In this document: positions 62,781-64,000 of the stretch, in pieces
Numbering within the stretch: position 1 is the stretch's first letter
Layout: each line of letters opens with the position of its first letter
Assembly (NCBI GenBank): GCA_028288585.1
Contig: JAQBNL010000016.1
Location: 1-64,000, forward strand
Direction of reading: 5' to 3'
DNA from: Chitinophagaceae bacterium
Lineage (GTDB): Bacteria > Bacteroidota > Bacteroidia > Chitinophagales > Chitinophagaceae
DNA length: 64,000 nt
Made by a program: the position numbers and the translations under genes
Notes under the pieces: generated by a model
Told to the model about the DNA's origin: nothing
What the model saw: the letters and a program-made list of their open reading frames with translations, nothing else
Database searches by the model: none

Positions 62781-63638
62781 ATGAAAAAAATAATTTATAC
62801 TTCCTTGTTTTTTCTGTTTTTTATCAGCGTACACGCCCAGAAAAAAAAAATCCGTCTTATTGTTCGCGGGGATGACATGGGCTATACACATTCAGGAAAC
62901 GTAGCCCTTATTAAAAGTTATCAGGAAGGCATTGAAACTTCTATCGAAGTAATTGTTGCATCCCCCTGGTTTCCGGAAGCAGTCAAATTGTTACGGCAAA
63001 ATCCCGGGGTGGATGTGGGCATTCATTTGGCAATAACAAGCGAATGGGAAAATATAAAATGGCGCCCCTTATCGGATTGTGCCAGCCTGAAAGACAGTAA
63101 CGGATATTTTTACCCGATGGTTTACCCTAACAAAAATTACCCGGGTAAGTCCATACAGGAAAATCATTGGAACGTAACAGATATTGAAAAAGAGTTTAGG
63201 GCGCAAATTGAACTTGCTCTTAAAAAGCTACCCCGGATAAGCCATATATCAGCGCATATGGGTTGCACAGGTATTACAGGTGAAGTAAAGGCATTGACAA
63301 AAAAGCTGGCTAAGGAATATAATATTGATATTGACCCCGACGACTATCATGTAGTATCCGCTTACTATGAGGGACCATCAAAAACAGCTGCGCAAAAAAT
63401 GCAAAGCTTCCTTTCTATGCTAAACAAACTGGAAGCCGGTAAAACATATTTATTTCTTGATCACCCCGGGATAAACAATGAAGAATTACGGGCTGTTTAT
63501 CATATTGGATATGAGAATGTGGCAGAAGACAGGCAAGGGGTAACAGATTTATTTACCAGCACAAAAGTGAAAACACTCATTAAGCAAAGAGGGATAGAGC
63601 TGATTGGTTACAAAGATTTAATACAGCGAAAAAAATAA
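62781..63638 (+). CDS. YdjC/ChbG-like carbohydrate deacetylase, exported
   Basis: From the ATG at 62781 this 285-residue protein has a signal peptide (KKIIYTSLFFLFFISVHAQ). The YdjC pattern RGDDMGYTHSGN (metal Asp), VDVGIHLAIT (metal His) and ISAHMGC follows. ChbG removes acetyl groups from chitooligosaccharides; periplasmic relatives may act on other acetylated sugars. The longer reading from 62733 lies in the preceding gene and is rejected. It may be cotranscribed with the archaemetzincin. Confidence 0.85.
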   Translation: MKKIIYTSLFFLFFISVHAQKKKIRLIVRGDDMGYTHSGNVALIKSYQEGIETSIEVIVASPWFPEAVKLLRQNPGVDVGIHLAITSEWENIKWRPLSDCASLKDSNGYFYPMVYPNKNYPGKSIQENHWNVTDIEKEFRAQIELALKKLPRISHISAHMGCTGITGEVKALTKKLAKEYNIDIDPDDYHVVSAYYEGPSKTAAQKMQSFLSMLNKLEAGKTYLFLDHPGINNEELRAVYHIGYENVAEDRQGVTDLFTSTKVKTLIKQRGIELIGYKDLIQRKK

Positions 63639-63647
63639 TGTTAGAAC

Positions 63648-64000
63648 TTATAATTTATTCACCGTCTCTCTTACCAATTCTCCTTCATAACCCTTCTGCA
63701 ATAAATAATCCTGCAGCTTTTTTTTCTTGCTAAAAACATTGCTTTCATTTTTTAATGTTTTCAATTTTTGTTCGGCAAGTTTTTGTAATGTCTTTTTATA
63801 ATCAGATTCGCTTATTTCTTTTAATCCTTTTTTAATAGAGTATTCGCTTACCTGTTTTTGCCGTAGTGCATATTTTATTTTTACTCTTCCCCATTGGTTC
63901 ATGCGGAATTTACCCCCGGCGTATTGTTTGGCAAAGCGTTCTTCGTTAAGATAATTCTCTTCTATCAGTTGCGCCATTAGTTGCCCCACATCATTTTTAT
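63648..64000 (-). CDS. recX: RecX family regulator, 5' end cut by window
   Basis: The open frame continues past the window edge, so the true start is outside and the GTG at 63989 is not a start. The visible 117 or so residues include LIEENYLNEERFAKQYAGGKFRMNQWGRVKIKYALRQKQV, typical of RecX helical repeats, and a Lys-rich C-terminal part. RecX binds RecA filaments and limits their activity. It is convergent with the YdjC gene and about 9 kb from recA. Confidence 0.87.
   Translation of the reverse strand, partial: KNDVGQLMAQLIEENYLNEERFAKQYAGGKFRMNQWGRVKIKYALRQKQVSEYSIKKGLKEISESDYKKTLQKLAEQKLKTLKNESNVFSKKKKLQDYLLQKGYEGELVRETVNKL

Noticed and set aside
1..64000. tRNA, rRNA, CRISPR arrays, insertion sequences and phage genes
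   Set aside because: None was recognised on either strand; short repeats found have no spacer-repeat structure or transposase.

Overview
The window reads as a chromosomal segment of a low-GC member of the Bacteroidota, most likely the Chitinophagia/Chitinophagaceae. No rRNA is present, so this rests on gene content and signals. The evidence is many TAnnTTTG (-7) promoter boxes, a DUF1501/DUF1800 pair, two GH3-type acyl-acid synthetases, an S46 dipeptidyl-peptidase, tandem rhomboids, LytTR two-component genes and PorT-like barrels. I saw no tRNA, rRNA, CRISPR array, transposase, prophage or integrase. Gene density is high and no gene-free gap exceeds about 300 bases.

Layout. 1-1.5 kb: arsenic operon arsR-arsM-arsC with two copies of a 16-bp operator. 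1.5-5.1 kb: Tat-exported DUF1501 protein, DUF1800 partner and a Kazal-domain lipoprotein. 5.1-8.0 kb: an orphan paaZ-type fusion enzyme plus an enoyl-CoA hydratase. 8.0-9.3 kb: pnuC-nadR NAD salvage pair. 9.3-13.8 kb: transglycosylase, LysE exporter, GH3 enzyme and two unknowns. 13.8-18.6 kb: secreted S46 and S9 peptidases meeting at a shared terminator, then DinB. 18.6-20.7 kb: a membrane-protein/HTH module with its own operator-like dyad, NYN-LOTUS RNA-binding protein, DNA glycosylase. 20.7-29.9 kb, all minus strand: LytTR regulator and TPR sensor kinase, cysS, exo/endonuclease-phosphatase, two rhomboids, rRNA/tRNA uracil methyltransferase. 30-34.2 kb: thioredoxin-like protein, parvulin and outer-membrane barrel, the last with a sigma-54-type promoter. 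34.3-39.9 kb: metF, lptB-GH3-fabG, an orphan gene between short repeats, NFU protein. 40-50 kb: envelope proteins including a LEA-like protein, PcrA/UvrD helicase, pirin, PQQ-type sugar dehydrogenase, acyltransferase, AsmA-like protein. 50-53.5 kb: four small or short hydrophilic proteins (one of 54 residues is easily missed), two envelope proteins and a chimeric pseudogene. 53.7-64 kb: recA, a GT2 fusion, suhB-thiL-S41, nitrilase-nagA, a lipoprotein archaemetzincin, a YdjC deacetylase and the end of recX.

How the parts fit. Much of the window serves the envelope and secreted proteolysis: S46, S9, S41, archaemetzincin, a YpfJ-like metallopeptidase, rhomboids, parvulin, LptB, AsmA and MtgA. 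The most distinctive non-gene signals are three. First, four genes carry TAnnTTTG followed by exactly four bases and ATG, which suggests leaderless transcripts. Second, short-period (7-9 bp) tandem and palindromic repeats lie in gaps and sometimes inside genes (nadR, cysS, end of pnuC). Third, a 32-bp imperfect dyad covers the -7 box of the membrane-protein/HTH module. I did not find one clearly new multi-gene defence or biosynthetic system. The best candidates for something undescribed are the repeat family, the small hydrophilic gene cluster and the membrane/HTH module.
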